Positions 36,649-45,093 of a stretch of 64,000 nt of DNA are shown here, one piece after another. The stretch lies in contig NZ_CP127162.1 of assembly GCF_030263935.1 (NCBI RefSeq), positions 1,745,501-1,809,500 of the forward strand, given 5' to 3'. The first letter of the stretch is position 1. Each line of letters opens with the position of its first letter. The notes under the pieces were generated by a model that worked only from the letters and a program-made list of their open reading frames with translations, did no database searches and was not told the origin of the DNA. The translations under genes and the position numbers were made by a program. The stretch comes from Paenibacillus polygoni (lineage in GTDB: Bacteria; Bacillota; Bacilli; Paenibacillales; Paenibacillaceae).

Positions 36649-37314
36649 ATGGTGTACCGTTATCTGGCACTTGGCGATTCACTGACGGTAGGGATTGGCT
36701 CTTTATTCGGAAGCGGGTTTGTACCACTCTATCAAAAAAGACTGGAGTATCATTTACGAAGTACGGTTCTTGTAAGCAACCAGGGAATCAATGGACTCAC
36801 CTCCCAAAGACTTCTATCCATGGTAAAATACAATCAGTACTTGCGCAATCTCATTGTACATGCTGATATTATTACGATCTCTATTGGCGGGAATGATCTG
36901 ATTCAGGCAGCTCGTTCAACGAGGTGGAATCTGAGTTCTCCATTATTCACTCAGACTTTGGACGTATGTGAGCACAATATGAGAGAGATTCTTTCCCAGA
37001 TTCAATCTTTAAAAAAGGATTCACCTTACTTTATTCGGCTCGTTGGACTGTATAATCCGCTGTCTAAGAATGAGGCTGCCTATCATTGGGTGAAACAATA
37101 TAATGATTTTCTTACAAGTCTAGATAGTCATAAAATAGCTACAGCCCAGCTTCTTTACGCTTTTCAGGGAAGAGAAAGGGAATTATTATTTTTGGATAAG
37201 GTCCATCCAAGCAGTAAAGGATATCGGGTTATCGAATCACAGCTGGATCGTACAGGTTATGCTCCGCTGTTACAGATGGAGAAGCCTTACACCTTACGCA
37301 AAAAGAAGAAATAA
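36649..37314 (+). CDS. SGNH/GDSL-family hydrolase
   Basis: Block I is YLALGDSLTVGIG with the nucleophilic Ser, block III SIGGNDL, block V LDKVHPSSKGY with the Asp-His pair. The 221-residue protein has no signal peptide. It is probably an esterase or deacylase; the spore germination lipase LipC is a distant relative in Bacillales, but identity is not claimed. AAAGGAGGAG precedes ATG 36649. An earlier in-frame TTG at 36598 lacks a site. Confidence 0.85.
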   Translation: MVYRYLALGDSLTVGIGSLFGSGFVPLYQKRLEYHLRSTVLVSNQGINGLTSQRLLSMVKYNQYLRNLIVHADIITISIGGNDLIQAARSTRWNLSSPLFTQTLDVCEHNMREILSQIQSLKKDSPYFIRLVGLYNPLSKNEAAYHWVKQYNDFLTSLDSHKIATAQLLYAFQGRERELLFLDKVHPSSKGYRVIESQLDRTGYAPLLQMEKPYTLRKKKK

Positions 37315-37374
37315 GAATAGGAAGGGTGCAAGCAAATCCAGCTTGTATCCTCTACGCTTCGATCAGGAGAATAC

Positions 37375-38478
37375 TTGACTATAGAAGAAGGAGCATACCC
37401 GTATATGGAAACATCGAACAAGCCCTCTATCACTAGAGAAGAAGAAGTACGCGTTCGCCGTATGCTTAAGAATTATGTTGAAGACTCATCAGGAACAGAA
37501 TTAGAGAGTTGTATCATTGAGCGGTTAACGGGAGGAATGAACAACTCTACGTACTTGATTCATCTGAAAGAGAAACGATATGTACTGCGTAATTACAATT
37601 GTCATCAGGATGCTGATAAGGTTAAGTATGAACATGCTATTCTGAAGAGTCTTGCAATACATAAGCAAAAGTTTGTTTACCCGCAGCTGGTACCAACATT
37701 GGAAGATACGACATTTACTCTTCAGGAAGGGAAAATCGGGGCCTTATTTCACTATCAAAAAGGGAGTAATGCGGTACGAATGGGGCCGAATCAATACCTT
37801 CAATTGGGACAAAAAGCGGGCCAGCTTACACTCGCATTGTCCCGGATAACGGTGCCTTTAGCGCCTGTGTATCCACCTTACTACAGATTGGATCTGGCTT
37901 ATCCGGAAATTTCGCCAGCAACGTTCCTTCGTTTTCTACAGCAACCTGACTCGTCTTTTCAGTCCCTGCATCAAGAAACCAACGAAATCGCAGAAGCCAT
38001 TGAAGAGCTGTTTACCAAGACTCGCGGGGGACTCGAAGATCTTCCTCACCAACTCGTACATGGAGATCTGAATGCTTCGAATATTTTAGTCAATGAAGAT
38101 GGGGATATAACCACAATCCTTGATTTTGAGTTTGCTACTTGGGATCTTCGTGTGATGGAACTCGCTGTTCCTCTTTCCGATCTCATCACTGGCATGATTT
38201 TGGATGAGAACGATAACACACAAGCAGAAGAGGAGAGGTGGAACAATCTTCAAGCGCTGATCAGCGGTTATGCTTCCGAAGTTTCTCTATTACCCGAAGA
38301 GAAGGACATGATTCCGTCTCTTGTGCTTCTTCGCAGAGTAGATGTGGTCATGCATTTTTTGGCTCGGTATCATAAAGGAATTGATCCAGCAGATATCGTT
38401 CGCGATCAGCTGCAGAAGTTAATAAGCTGTGTAAGGTGGCTTGCGTTACATCAGACTAGAGTAAGACAATGGCTATAA
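37375..38478 (+). CDS. Aminoglycoside phosphotransferase-fold kinase
   Basis: The APH/choline-kinase fold is shown by the catalytic loop LVHGDLNASNILV and the metal motif ILDFEFATWDLR. The N-lobe begins with IERLTGGMNNSTYLIHLK. It probably phosphorylates a small metabolite such as homoserine, choline or an amino sugar; an antibiotic target is not implied. The start is uncertain: TTG 37375 has AGGAGA 4 bases upstream, while ATG 37405 has AGAAGGAG 13 bases upstream. Confidence 0.78.
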   Translation: MTIEEGAYPYMETSNKPSITREEEVRVRRMLKNYVEDSSGTELESCIIERLTGGMNNSTYLIHLKEKRYVLRNYNCHQDADKVKYEHAILKSLAIHKQKFVYPQLVPTLEDTTFTLQEGKIGALFHYQKGSNAVRMGPNQYLQLGQKAGQLTLALSRITVPLAPVYPPYYRLDLAYPEISPATFLRFLQQPDSSFQSLHQETNEIAEAIEELFTKTRGGLEDLPHQLVHGDLNASNILVNEDGDITTILDFEFATWDLRVMELAVPLSDLITGMILDENDNTQAEEERWNNLQALISGYASEVSLLPEEKDMIPSLVLLRRVDVVMHFLARYHKGIDPADIVRDQLQKLISCVRWLALHQTRVRQWL

Positions 38479-38481
38479 TAA

Positions 38482-38529
38482 AAAAACGCTGTCTCTTCGG
38501 GCAGATAAGGAAGAGAACAGCGTTTTAAT
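38482..38529 (+). terminator. Intrinsic terminator of the kinase gene
   Basis: AAAAAACGCTG.CTCTTC pairs with GAAGAG.CAGCGTTTT; the T tract is short (TTTTAATA). Confidence 0.75.
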
Positions 38530-38551
38530 AAGTTTAGGAATGGGATGTACT

Positions 38552-38671
38552 TGAATCAATTTCATAACTCATTAAAATGATGAATTTGTAACTATATATA
38601 GACAAACAAAACCATTTTGATCTATATATACCCCTGATTAAAGCAACTAAAGGTATTATGAAATTGATTCA
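38552..38671. repeat. MITE-like 120-bp inverted-repeat element, copy A
   Basis: The stretch has perfect 16-bp terminal inverted repeats (TGAATCAATTTCATAA and its complement) and is flanked by possible ACTT duplications. Its reverse complement aligns along its whole length, at an estimated 80 percent, with 60839-60955, including the shared segments CCATTTTGATC, CTATATATAG and GATTAAAGCAAC. It has no open reading frame and lies between two convergent genes, touching the stop codon of the minus-strand one. Confidence 0.75.
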
Positions 38672-38672
38672 C

Positions 38673-39344
38673 TTATATTAATTTCCGAAAAAAACTGCGG
38701 ACAGCCCAGCGGCGCTCTTGCCGCTTTTTATATTTAGGCAGAGAGCGGTATACGTCAATGGACTGACGGTAGGCTTCTTTTGCCTCATCCTTTTGGCCGA
38801 GCTTTCCGTAGACAAGTCCGAGGTAATAGAAAGATTCACTGGAGGAAGACTGGATGTCTTGAAATTTCTCTACATATTGAAGTGCCTTAGCCTGATCCTT
38901 ATCCTTGTAAGCGGAAGCGAGGCGAAGGTAAGGTTGGCCGTATTTTACTTTTGGATTCAGTTTTGCTGCGTGCAGGATATGTTGTTCCCCTTGTTCAAGC
39001 TGCCCTTGGTGGATTTCTGTCGTTCCGACCATATCCCAATATTCTGCTGAGTGATCATAAGAAGACTCAATCGATAGCAGTAGCTGCTGAGCTTCCCTAT
39101 ACTTTTTGCGTTCAATCAGGAGTCTTGCTAAGTCAAATTTAGAGGTAACGTCATTTGGATTCAGCGCAATTTGCTGACGATTTTTGGAGATGCTTCGCAT
39201 CCGTTTAACAGGTTTTGTGATGCTTGGAAATACACCGACAAAACGCCGATCGAGAAGATAAAAAATAAGAAACAGTACAATAATAGCAATAAACGGATTA
39301 CCAATGATATAGAAAAGCAAACCAAATAGTAAAAACTTACTCAT
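38673..39344 (-). CDS. Membrane-anchored TPR protein
   Basis: The N-terminal 30 residues form a hydrophobic segment (LFGLLFYIIGNPFIAIIVLF). From about residue 55 onward there are three to four tetratricopeptide-like units, for example SKFDLARLLIERKKYREAQ, AEYWDMVGTTEIHQGQLEQ and ESFYYLGLVYGKLGQKDEA. It probably scaffolds protein contacts at the inner face of the membrane; partners are unknown. AGGGGGAAGG precedes the ATG. Confidence 0.85.
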   Translation of the reverse strand: MSKFLLFGLLFYIIGNPFIAIIVLFLIFYLLDRRFVGVFPSITKPVKRMRSISKNRQQIALNPNDVTSKFDLARLLIERKKYREAQQLLLSIESSYDHSAEYWDMVGTTEIHQGQLEQGEQHILHAAKLNPKVKYGQPYLRLASAYKDKDQAKALQYVEKFQDIQSSSSESFYYLGLVYGKLGQKDEAKEAYRQSIDVYRSLPKYKKRQERRWAVRSFFRKLI

Positions 39345-39588
39345 AACCTTCCCCCTGATAAATAATTAGTAAACTCCTCATGTCGAACCTATGCATGTTA
39401 TGGCATTACGAACCTTGCCGAGTTTGCTTCCGATACACGCCGAGTCACTTTATTCTGAACCTTCTCCAGCATATGATTGTATCTCGCGCTGAAGCGAACA
39501 TTTCAATATTATACCATATACGCTCGTGACAGAGTTTCTATAAGTCTAGTAAGATGGAAGTAAATAAAGTGGAAAAAGGAGTACAATC

Positions 39589-40176
39589 ATGTCAGAGAAA
39601 ATCAGACAACAAATTGAGTTTGTTCGCGAAATTGATAAATTGAAGCACGTATTTCGGCAGTCTTATCTAATGAATCAAGAAAGACACGAGAATGATGCGG
39701 AACATAGTTGGCATATTGCTGTTATGGCCTTGTTGCTGAAAGAACATAGTGATGAGGATTTAGATATGACAAAAGTGCTGCACCTGCTTCTCATTCATGA
39801 TCTGGTAGAAATCGATGCGGGAGATACGTTCGCTTACGATGTCAAAGGATATGAAGACAAATGGGATAGAGAACTTGCGGCAGCAAAACGAATCTATGGG
39901 CTGCTTCCGGAAGAACAAAAAGAGGAATGGATGAACTTGTGGTTAGAATTTGAAGAAGGCCTGACAAAAGAGGCGAAGTATGCGGCGGCGATGGATCGTC
40001 TGCAGCCGGTCCTTCACAATTTTTATACCGAAGGCAAAGCATGGAGAGCTAATCAAGTATCTGCTGTGTCGGTTAGAAAAAGGCTGGCGGTGTTAAAAGA
40101 GGTGTCTCCTGCTCTAGACACATATGCTAATGAACTGATTAATGAAGCGGTAGAGAAGGGTTACCTGTTACCGTGA
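39589..40176 (+). CDS. HD-domain phosphohydrolase (YfbR-like 5'-nucleotidase family)
   Basis: The HD metal site is visible as ENDAEHSWHIAVMA (first His) and LLIHDLVEIDAGD (the HD pair), followed by the Asp of AAAMDRLQP. This arrangement in 195 residues is that of the HD-domain deoxynucleotidase group. It would dephosphorylate nucleoside monophosphates in the cytoplasm; the exact substrate is not certain. AAAAGGAG precedes the ATG. A terminator follows. Confidence 0.85.
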   Translation: MSEKIRQQIEFVREIDKLKHVFRQSYLMNQERHENDAEHSWHIAVMALLLKEHSDEDLDMTKVLHLLLIHDLVEIDAGDTFAYDVKGYEDKWDRELAAAKRIYGLLPEEQKEEWMNLWLEFEEGLTKEAKYAAAMDRLQPVLHNFYTEGKAWRANQVSAVSVRKRLAVLKEVSPALDTYANELINEAVEKGYLLP

Positions 40177-40195
40177 GACAAATCCAGTACGTAGA

Positions 40196-40237
40196 AGGAA
40201 GGATCCTCTTAAACCAAGAGGCATCCTTCTTTTTTTA
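40196..40237. terminator. Intrinsic terminator
   Basis: AGGATCCTCTT and AAGAGGCATCCTTCT form a stem with one bulge, followed by eight T residues. It lies between two convergent genes. Confidence 0.82.
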
Positions 40238-40263
40238 GTAGATACCCCAAACAAATAGAACGT

Positions 40264-41133
40264 TTAGCGCATCCGTCTTCGATAGGAGGAAGGAGTCATT
40301 CCCGTATGTTTTTTAAATAATCGGTAAAAATGCGGAAGACTCTCAAACCCGCTGGCTTCTGCAATGGCTGCCATTGTATCATCGGTACGCAGCAGTTTTT
40401 CTTTTGAGAGAATAATACGTCTTGCCGCAACATATTCGGTGAACGTCATCCCCGTATGCTGTTTAAAAGCTCGGCTAAAGTGAGCAGTAGAGATGGAAGC
40501 TTCCTTCGCAAGTTCAGAGAGAAACACAGGCTGATGAAGGTGCTCGTCTAACCTTTTAAGGGCTTGCGCCATCCAGATCGGCCCTGATAACGTTGTTTTT
40601 TCAGGTTTTACAGCTTCCGTCATCCGCATCAGAGAGATCAGCATCAGCTGTAACAACAAGAGGGTGGTATAAGTCCTTAGATGCTCCTGACTTACGGTTT
40701 CCGTGTAAATTTGTTCAATCCATCGTTCGAACTCTTCCATTTGTTTGTGGTTCAGTACTTGGATATAATGGCGTGACTTTCGAGATCTTTCAAAAAACTG
40801 CTGAATGGATGCGGCTTCTCCTCCCATACCTTGAAAGACAGCAGGACTGATATAAAAAGCGGAAGACGTCAGCGGATTCTCTGCCTCTTGAAAGGTACGA
40901 TGAAGTGTATTGCCAGGGATGATGATAAGACTTCCCGCTTTAATATCGACGATCGAGTGATCAATTAACATTTTTCCTTCTCCTTGATGTACACAAATCA
41001 GTTCATGCCAGTCATGAAAATGGTCAGGAAGTTCATGTTCAGGAAGTTTGGTTTCATGATATAACATGCGAAAAGGAAGATCGATTGCTGCTTTTAGCCG
41101 CCGATCTACGGGTGCCTCAAGCTCATATTTCAT
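40264..41133 (-). CDS. AraC family regulator, probable hexuronate regulator
   Basis: A cupin sensor domain at residues 35-100 (HFHDWHELICVHQGEG, GSLIIIPGNTLH) is followed by an AraC DNA-binding domain (ISTAHFSRAFKQHTGM, then FESLPHFYRLFKKHTGM). It diverges from uxaB-uxaA, which makes galacturonate or tagaturonate the likely effector. AAGGAG lies before the ATG. The shared promoter region is 41134-41265. Confidence 0.85.
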   Translation of the reverse strand: MKYELEAPVDRRLKAAIDLPFRMLYHETKLPEHELPDHFHDWHELICVHQGEGKMLIDHSIVDIKAGSLIIIPGNTLHRTFQEAENPLTSSAFYISPAVFQGMGGEAASIQQFFERSRKSRHYIQVLNHKQMEEFERWIEQIYTETVSQEHLRTYTTLLLLQLMLISLMRMTEAVKPEKTTLSGPIWMAQALKRLDEHLHQPVFLSELAKEASISTAHFSRAFKQHTGMTFTEYVAARRIILSKEKLLRTDDTMAAIAEASGFESLPHFYRLFKKHTGMTPSSYRRRMR

Positions 41134-41265
41134 AGTTGCTCTCTCCTTCTACATACAATATCATCTAGGAGTATATTTTAAGCAAAAATAGCAATTTATG
41201 TTCTTTTAGATGATGATACAATGAACTACATAAGGATACAACCACTAATAATAGGGGTGAAGATT

Positions 41266-42780
41266 GTGACGGTAAAAAAGGATTATCCAAGACTCAGTTT
41301 ACAGAACAATAACAGTCACCTACATTCAGGTAAGGCCGAGATTAAACAGCTCCCAGTGAAAGTTCTTCAGATCGGCGAAGGGAATTTTTTACGGGGGTTT
41401 GCAGACTGGATGATTTATGAAAGCGCTGTTAAAGGTGCGTTTAAAGGAACGGTAGCTGTAACCCAGCCTAGACGGAAAGGTAGAGGGAAGCTGCTGACTA
41501 TACGGGAACAAGACGGTCTGTATACGCTGCTGACAAGAGGTATCGTTAATGGGACGGCTGTTGAAAAGACATCGATCATCCCTATTTTATCTCGTACCAT
41601 TGATCCTTATGAGGAATGGCAGGATTTTTTACAGCTGGCGGTAAGCCCTGATCTGGATATTATCATCTCCAATACGACAGAAGCAGGTTTAACCTACCTG
41701 GAGACGAGATATGAAGAGGGGGTACCGATCGATTCTTTTCCCGGTAAACTTACCGTGTTTTTACATGAACGCTATACTCACTATTCCGGAAGCAAAGAGA
41801 GCGGTTTACTTATTCTGCCTTGCGAGCTTGTCGATCGAAATGGAGATGTTCTCAAAAAATACGTGCTGCAGCATAGTATTGATTTTGGTTTTTCGGATTC
41901 GTTTCGGGACTGGGTACAGAAGGACAATCGGTTTCTGAATAATTTGGTAGATCGAATCGTCACGGGTGCCCCTTCCGAGGAAGAGGCGGCTGTACTCACA
42001 GAACGTTTTGGATATGAAGATAAGCTGATGACCTTAGCTGAGCCTTATCATCTGTGGGCGATTGAAGGGGAACCGGACCTTGATGACAGACTTCCGCTTG
42101 CGCAAGCAGGACTGAATATCCACTGGACCTCAGATCTAAAGCCGTTTCAGCTTCGGAAGGTACTTCTCCTAAATGGTTCTCATACCCTCATGACCCCGAT
42201 AGCCATACTCAAAGGTCAGACATATGTGCGTGAGACGATGGAAGACAGCGAGCTTGGAGTATTTGTAAGAGAAGCAGCGGAAAAAGAAATCATTCCTGCC
42301 CTTGATCTGCCTGAGGAGGAAATGCAAAGTTATGTCAAAGAAGTGTGGGATCGTTTCCTGAATCCTTATATCAATCATAAACTGACGGATATTATGCTTG
42401 GCTCTATCTCTAAGTTCAAAGTAAGACTGCTTCCGACCCTGCTTGAAAGTATCAACAAAAACGGGGTTCTGCCTGAGCGAATCGTCACTTCTTTTAGTGC
42501 ACTGCTTCGTTTATATAGGGCGGAACATACGGATAAAGGATATGTGTCAAGCACTTTTAGCGGGCAGATAGTAATCCTGCGGGATGAGGAACAGCTGCTT
42601 GCATCCTTGGCTCAGTATTGGTCCCAGTATAGCGGCGCTAATATGAATGAGGTCGTTTCGTATATATTGGCAGATGAACAAATATGGGGACAGAACCTTG
42701 ATCTGATCTCCGGGCTGCGGGATCAAGTGGCAGAGCATCTGAACAAGTGGGAAGAGGAGGAGCATAATGAATACGTATGA
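41266..42780 (+). CDS. uxaB: Tagaturonate reductase (altronate oxidoreductase)
   Basis: UxaB reduces tagaturonate to altronate with NADH in galacturonate breakdown. It belongs to the mannitol dehydrogenase family: the N-terminal nucleotide-binding region is VLQIGEGNFLRGFADWM, and the C-terminal domain carries LRKVLLLNGSHTLMTPIA with the catalytic Lys and His region. GTG 41266 is preferred (GGGGTGA 5 bases upstream) and gives 504 residues; an in-frame ATG at 41221 lies in the likely promoter. The gene overlaps uxaA by 14 bp. uxaC and the KDG pathway genes are not in the window. Confidence 0.93.
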   Translation: MTVKKDYPRLSLQNNNSHLHSGKAEIKQLPVKVLQIGEGNFLRGFADWMIYESAVKGAFKGTVAVTQPRRKGRGKLLTIREQDGLYTLLTRGIVNGTAVEKTSIIPILSRTIDPYEEWQDFLQLAVSPDLDIIISNTTEAGLTYLETRYEEGVPIDSFPGKLTVFLHERYTHYSGSKESGLLILPCELVDRNGDVLKKYVLQHSIDFGFSDSFRDWVQKDNRFLNNLVDRIVTGAPSEEEAAVLTERFGYEDKLMTLAEPYHLWAIEGEPDLDDRLPLAQAGLNIHWTSDLKPFQLRKVLLLNGSHTLMTPIAILKGQTYVRETMEDSELGVFVREAAEKEIIPALDLPEEEMQSYVKEVWDRFLNPYINHKLTDIMLGSISKFKVRLLPTLLESINKNGVLPERIVTSFSALLRLYRAEHTDKGYVSSTFSGQIVILRDEEQLLASLAQYWSQYSGANMNEVVSYILADEQIWGQNLDLISGLRDQVAEHLNKWEEEEHNEYV

Positions 42781-44284
42781 ATCTTCTGTAGTGGACTGGA
42801 CACGGCTTCATCCGAATGATGATGTGCTCATTGCACTCCGTAATCTAAACGCAGGTGAACAGATTGAGGTAGCCAGCGGACAACATATCATTTTGAAAGA
42901 GGATGTCCCAAAAGGGCACAAGTTTGCCGTAAGGGAGCTTCAAGCTGGCGAACATATTATGAAATACGGTTATTCCATAGGTATCGCTAAGGAACAGATC
43001 GAGACAGGAAGATGGCTTCATACACACAATGTCAGCACAGGACTAAGCGGACTGATTGATTACGAATATATAAAAACCCCTCTAGAGAAACCGGCGGTTG
43101 TTCCTGCCAATCTTCATACTTTTCAGGGATACAGACGAAGTAACGGAAAGGTTGGAATTCGTAACGAAATCTGGATTATTAATACGGTTGGATGTATCAA
43201 CAAAGTATGTGAGGCACTTGCGAAAATGGGGAATACAGCATTTCAGGGCCGTGTGGACGGGGTCTATCATTTTGCTCATCCGTTCGGCTGTTCACAGCTT
43301 GGTGATGATCTTAAGTATACTCAGCAGCTCCTTGCGTCCCTTGTATCCCACCCCAATGCCGGCGGCGTATTAGTCATTGGGCTTGGCTGTGAGAATAATC
43401 AGATCGAAGAATTTAAGACGTTTATTCCAGCTGAGGATGGGGAGAGAGTGCGATTCTTAAAAGCACAGGAAATTGATGATGAGATGGCCGAAGGGCTGCG
43501 CTTATTAGAAGAACTGACGGAGCTTGCGGAGAAGCAGGAGCGTGAACCTGTTCCGATATCTGAACTTACCATTGGTCTGAAATGCGGCGGTTCCGATGGT
43601 TTCTCGGGGATCACAGCGAACCCTCTCGTTGGGGCTGTATCCGATAAACTCGTTGCAGCTGGCGGTACAGCCATTCTTACCGAAGTACCAGAAATGTTTG
43701 GAGCGGAAACGATTCTGATGAACCGAGCTCGCAGTGAAGAGGTTTATGAAGAGCTTGTGAGCTTAATCAACAATTTCAAACAATACTATGTAAACCATGG
43801 ACAGAATATTTATGAGAATCCCTCTCCAGGTAATAAGGAGGGAGGTATCACCACATTAGAAGAAAAATCGCTGGGGTGTACACAAAAAGGCGGACATTCA
43901 GAGGTAGTGGATGTAGTTGCTTATGGCAAAAAGGTAACGAAAAAAGGGCTCAACATTGTGGAGGCTCCCGGTAATGATCTCGTATCCGTAACCGCCCTGT
44001 CGGCAGCAGGTGCACATATTGTGCTGTTTACGACCGGAAGAGGAACTCCTTTTGGCGGACCGGTTCCTACTGTTAAAATTGCTACCAATTCGGATCTCGC
44101 TAATCGCAAAAAGCACTGGATTGATTTTAATGCAGGTCAGCTGCTCGAAGGAAAAGCGATGGACGATCTTGCGAATGAATTTCTGGCAGAACTGATTGAC
44201 ATTGCTTCGGGAAATAAAGTGACGAACAGTGAACGTTACGGTTTCCGCGAGATCGCGATTTTCAAAGATGGAGTTATCTTATAG
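42767..44284 (+). CDS. uxaA: Altronate dehydratase
   Basis: UxaA dehydrates altronate to 2-keto-3-deoxygluconate, using Fe2+ or Mn2+. The N-terminal SAF domain (residues about 1-90) is followed by the catalytic domain with HPFGCSQLGDD, IGLGCENNQIEEF and LKCGGSDGFSGITANP, whose conserved Cys and His residues bind metal. GAGGAGGAG lies in the end of uxaB, and the two genes overlap by 14 bp, so they are translationally coupled. The operon's terminator just downstream has been split by an IS element. Confidence 0.95.
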   Translation: MNTYESSVVDWTRLHPNDDVLIALRNLNAGEQIEVASGQHIILKEDVPKGHKFAVRELQAGEHIMKYGYSIGIAKEQIETGRWLHTHNVSTGLSGLIDYEYIKTPLEKPAVVPANLHTFQGYRRSNGKVGIRNEIWIINTVGCINKVCEALAKMGNTAFQGRVDGVYHFAHPFGCSQLGDDLKYTQQLLASLVSHPNAGGVLVIGLGCENNQIEEFKTFIPAEDGERVRFLKAQEIDDEMAEGLRLLEELTELAEKQEREPVPISELTIGLKCGGSDGFSGITANPLVGAVSDKLVAAGGTAILTEVPEMFGAETILMNRARSEEVYEELVSLINNFKQYYVNHGQNIYENPSPGNKEGGITTLEEKSLGCTQKGGHSEVVDVVAYGKKVTKKGLNIVEAPGNDLVSVTALSAAGAHIVLFTTGRGTPFGGPVPTVKIATNSDLANRKKHWIDFNAGQLLEGKAMDDLANEFLAELIDIASGNKVTNSERYGFREIAIFKDGVIL

Positions 44285-44310
44285 ATGTAATATCATTTTT
44301 GAAAAATAAG

Positions 44311-44325
44311 AAAGGCCGGCAGAGA
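44311..44325 (+). terminator. Left arm of the split uxaA terminator
   Basis: AAAGGCCGGCAGAGA at 44311-44325 can pair with TCTCTACTGGCCTTT at 46069-46083 (14 of 15 positions, one G-U). Without the 1,731-bp IS and one copy of its AGCA duplication the loop would be 8 bases. The original hairpin probably served uxaBA and also the convergent minus-strand gene. Confidence 0.75.
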
Positions 44326-44338
44326 GGAGCATGATACG

Positions 44339-44395
44339 CTCCCATCATAGTAGACAGTAGAAAAAACAAAACTTCTACCTCTATCATGATGGGAG
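44339..44395 (+). promoter_or_regulatory. IS left-end hairpin that can hide the orfA ribosome binding site
   Basis: CTCCCATCAT (44339-44348) is complementary to ATGATGGGAG (44386-44395). The right arm contains GATGGGAG, the ribosome binding site for orfA at 44404. Transcripts entering from uxaA would fold this hairpin and block translation of transposase. Transcripts starting inside the element would lack the left arm. This is a known protective design of many insertion sequences. Confidence 0.65.
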
Positions 44396-44403
44396 TTTTT
44401 GTA

Positions 44404-45093
44404 ATGTCTAAAAGAAGCCCAATTCCATATGAAATTAAGATTCAGGTTGTAAGACGTTGCCTGCAGCATGAATCCAATCCCAACTACGAGGCAAAACAAC
44501 TGGGGATCCATAAAAGCACGGTTACCGAATGGATAAGAAAATATCAAGCAGGTGGAGTGGAAGGTTTAAAAAAATCGAAAGGTTGGAAAGCTTACTCCAA
44601 AGAGTTACGACTGGCGGCGATACAAGATGCACTTTCTGGTGAACACTCTGTACGATCAGTGGTGAAAAAGTACCATATTTCGAGTAAATCTGTGTTAGAG
44701 AGCTGGATTTCCAAGTATACTGAAGGGGCGAAAATGAAACCAACTCCGAAAAGGATGGGATCCCCTCATATGAATAAAGGACGGAAAACGACTTACGAAG
44801 AACGTATTGAAATTGCACAATTCACCATCGCCCATGATTTAGATTACCAGAAAGCCATCGACAAGTACGATGTCTCTTATCAGCAAGTCTACGCCTGGGT
44901 TCGTAAATATCAAACGAATGGTCACGAAGGGTTAAAAGACCTCCGAGGTCGTAAAAAACCGCTAGAGGAGCTAGATGAACAGGAAAGATTAAAGCTTCGG
45001 ATTAAGGAACTCGAAGCGCGTAATGAGTACCTTGAAATGGAGAATGCACTCGCAAAAAAGTTGGCAGAGATCCGGCGAAGAAATACACACTAA
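44404..45093 (+). CDS. IS3-family transposase OrfA
   Basis: OrfA is the DNA-binding half of the transposase. Two helix-turn-helix regions are visible: EAKQLGIHKSTVTEWIRKYQ near the N-terminus and IDKYDVSYQQVYAWVRKYQ in the middle. A leucine-rich coiled coil, LKLRIKELEARNEYLEMENA, is at the C-terminal end and mediates dimerisation. I chose ATG 44404 with GGGAG 8 bases upstream; ATGs at 44386 and 44389 lie within that hairpin arm. The A6G heptamer at 45054-45060 allows a -1 shift into OrfB. Confidence 0.88.
   Translation: MSKRSPIPYEIKIQVVRRCLQHESNPNYEAKQLGIHKSTVTEWIRKYQAGGVEGLKKSKGWKAYSKELRLAAIQDALSGEHSVRSVVKKYHISSKSVLESWISKYTEGAKMKPTPKRMGSPHMNKGRKTTYEERIEIAQFTIAHDLDYQKAIDKYDVSYQQVYAWVRKYQTNGHEGLKDLRGRKKPLEELDEQERLKLRIKELEARNEYLEMENALAKKLAEIRRRNTH
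45054..45060 (+). other. Programmed -1 frameshift heptamer AAAAAAG
   Basis: The heptamer is positioned as A AAA AAG in the OrfA frame, the standard slippery site of IS150-type elements. A -1 slip enters the frame that continues through 45060-45346 as OrfB. Confidence 0.8.

Noticed and set aside
37375..38478. Aminoglycoside resistance gene
   Set aside because: The fold matches APH, but it is shared by many metabolite kinases; nothing in the sequence or context points to an antibiotic.
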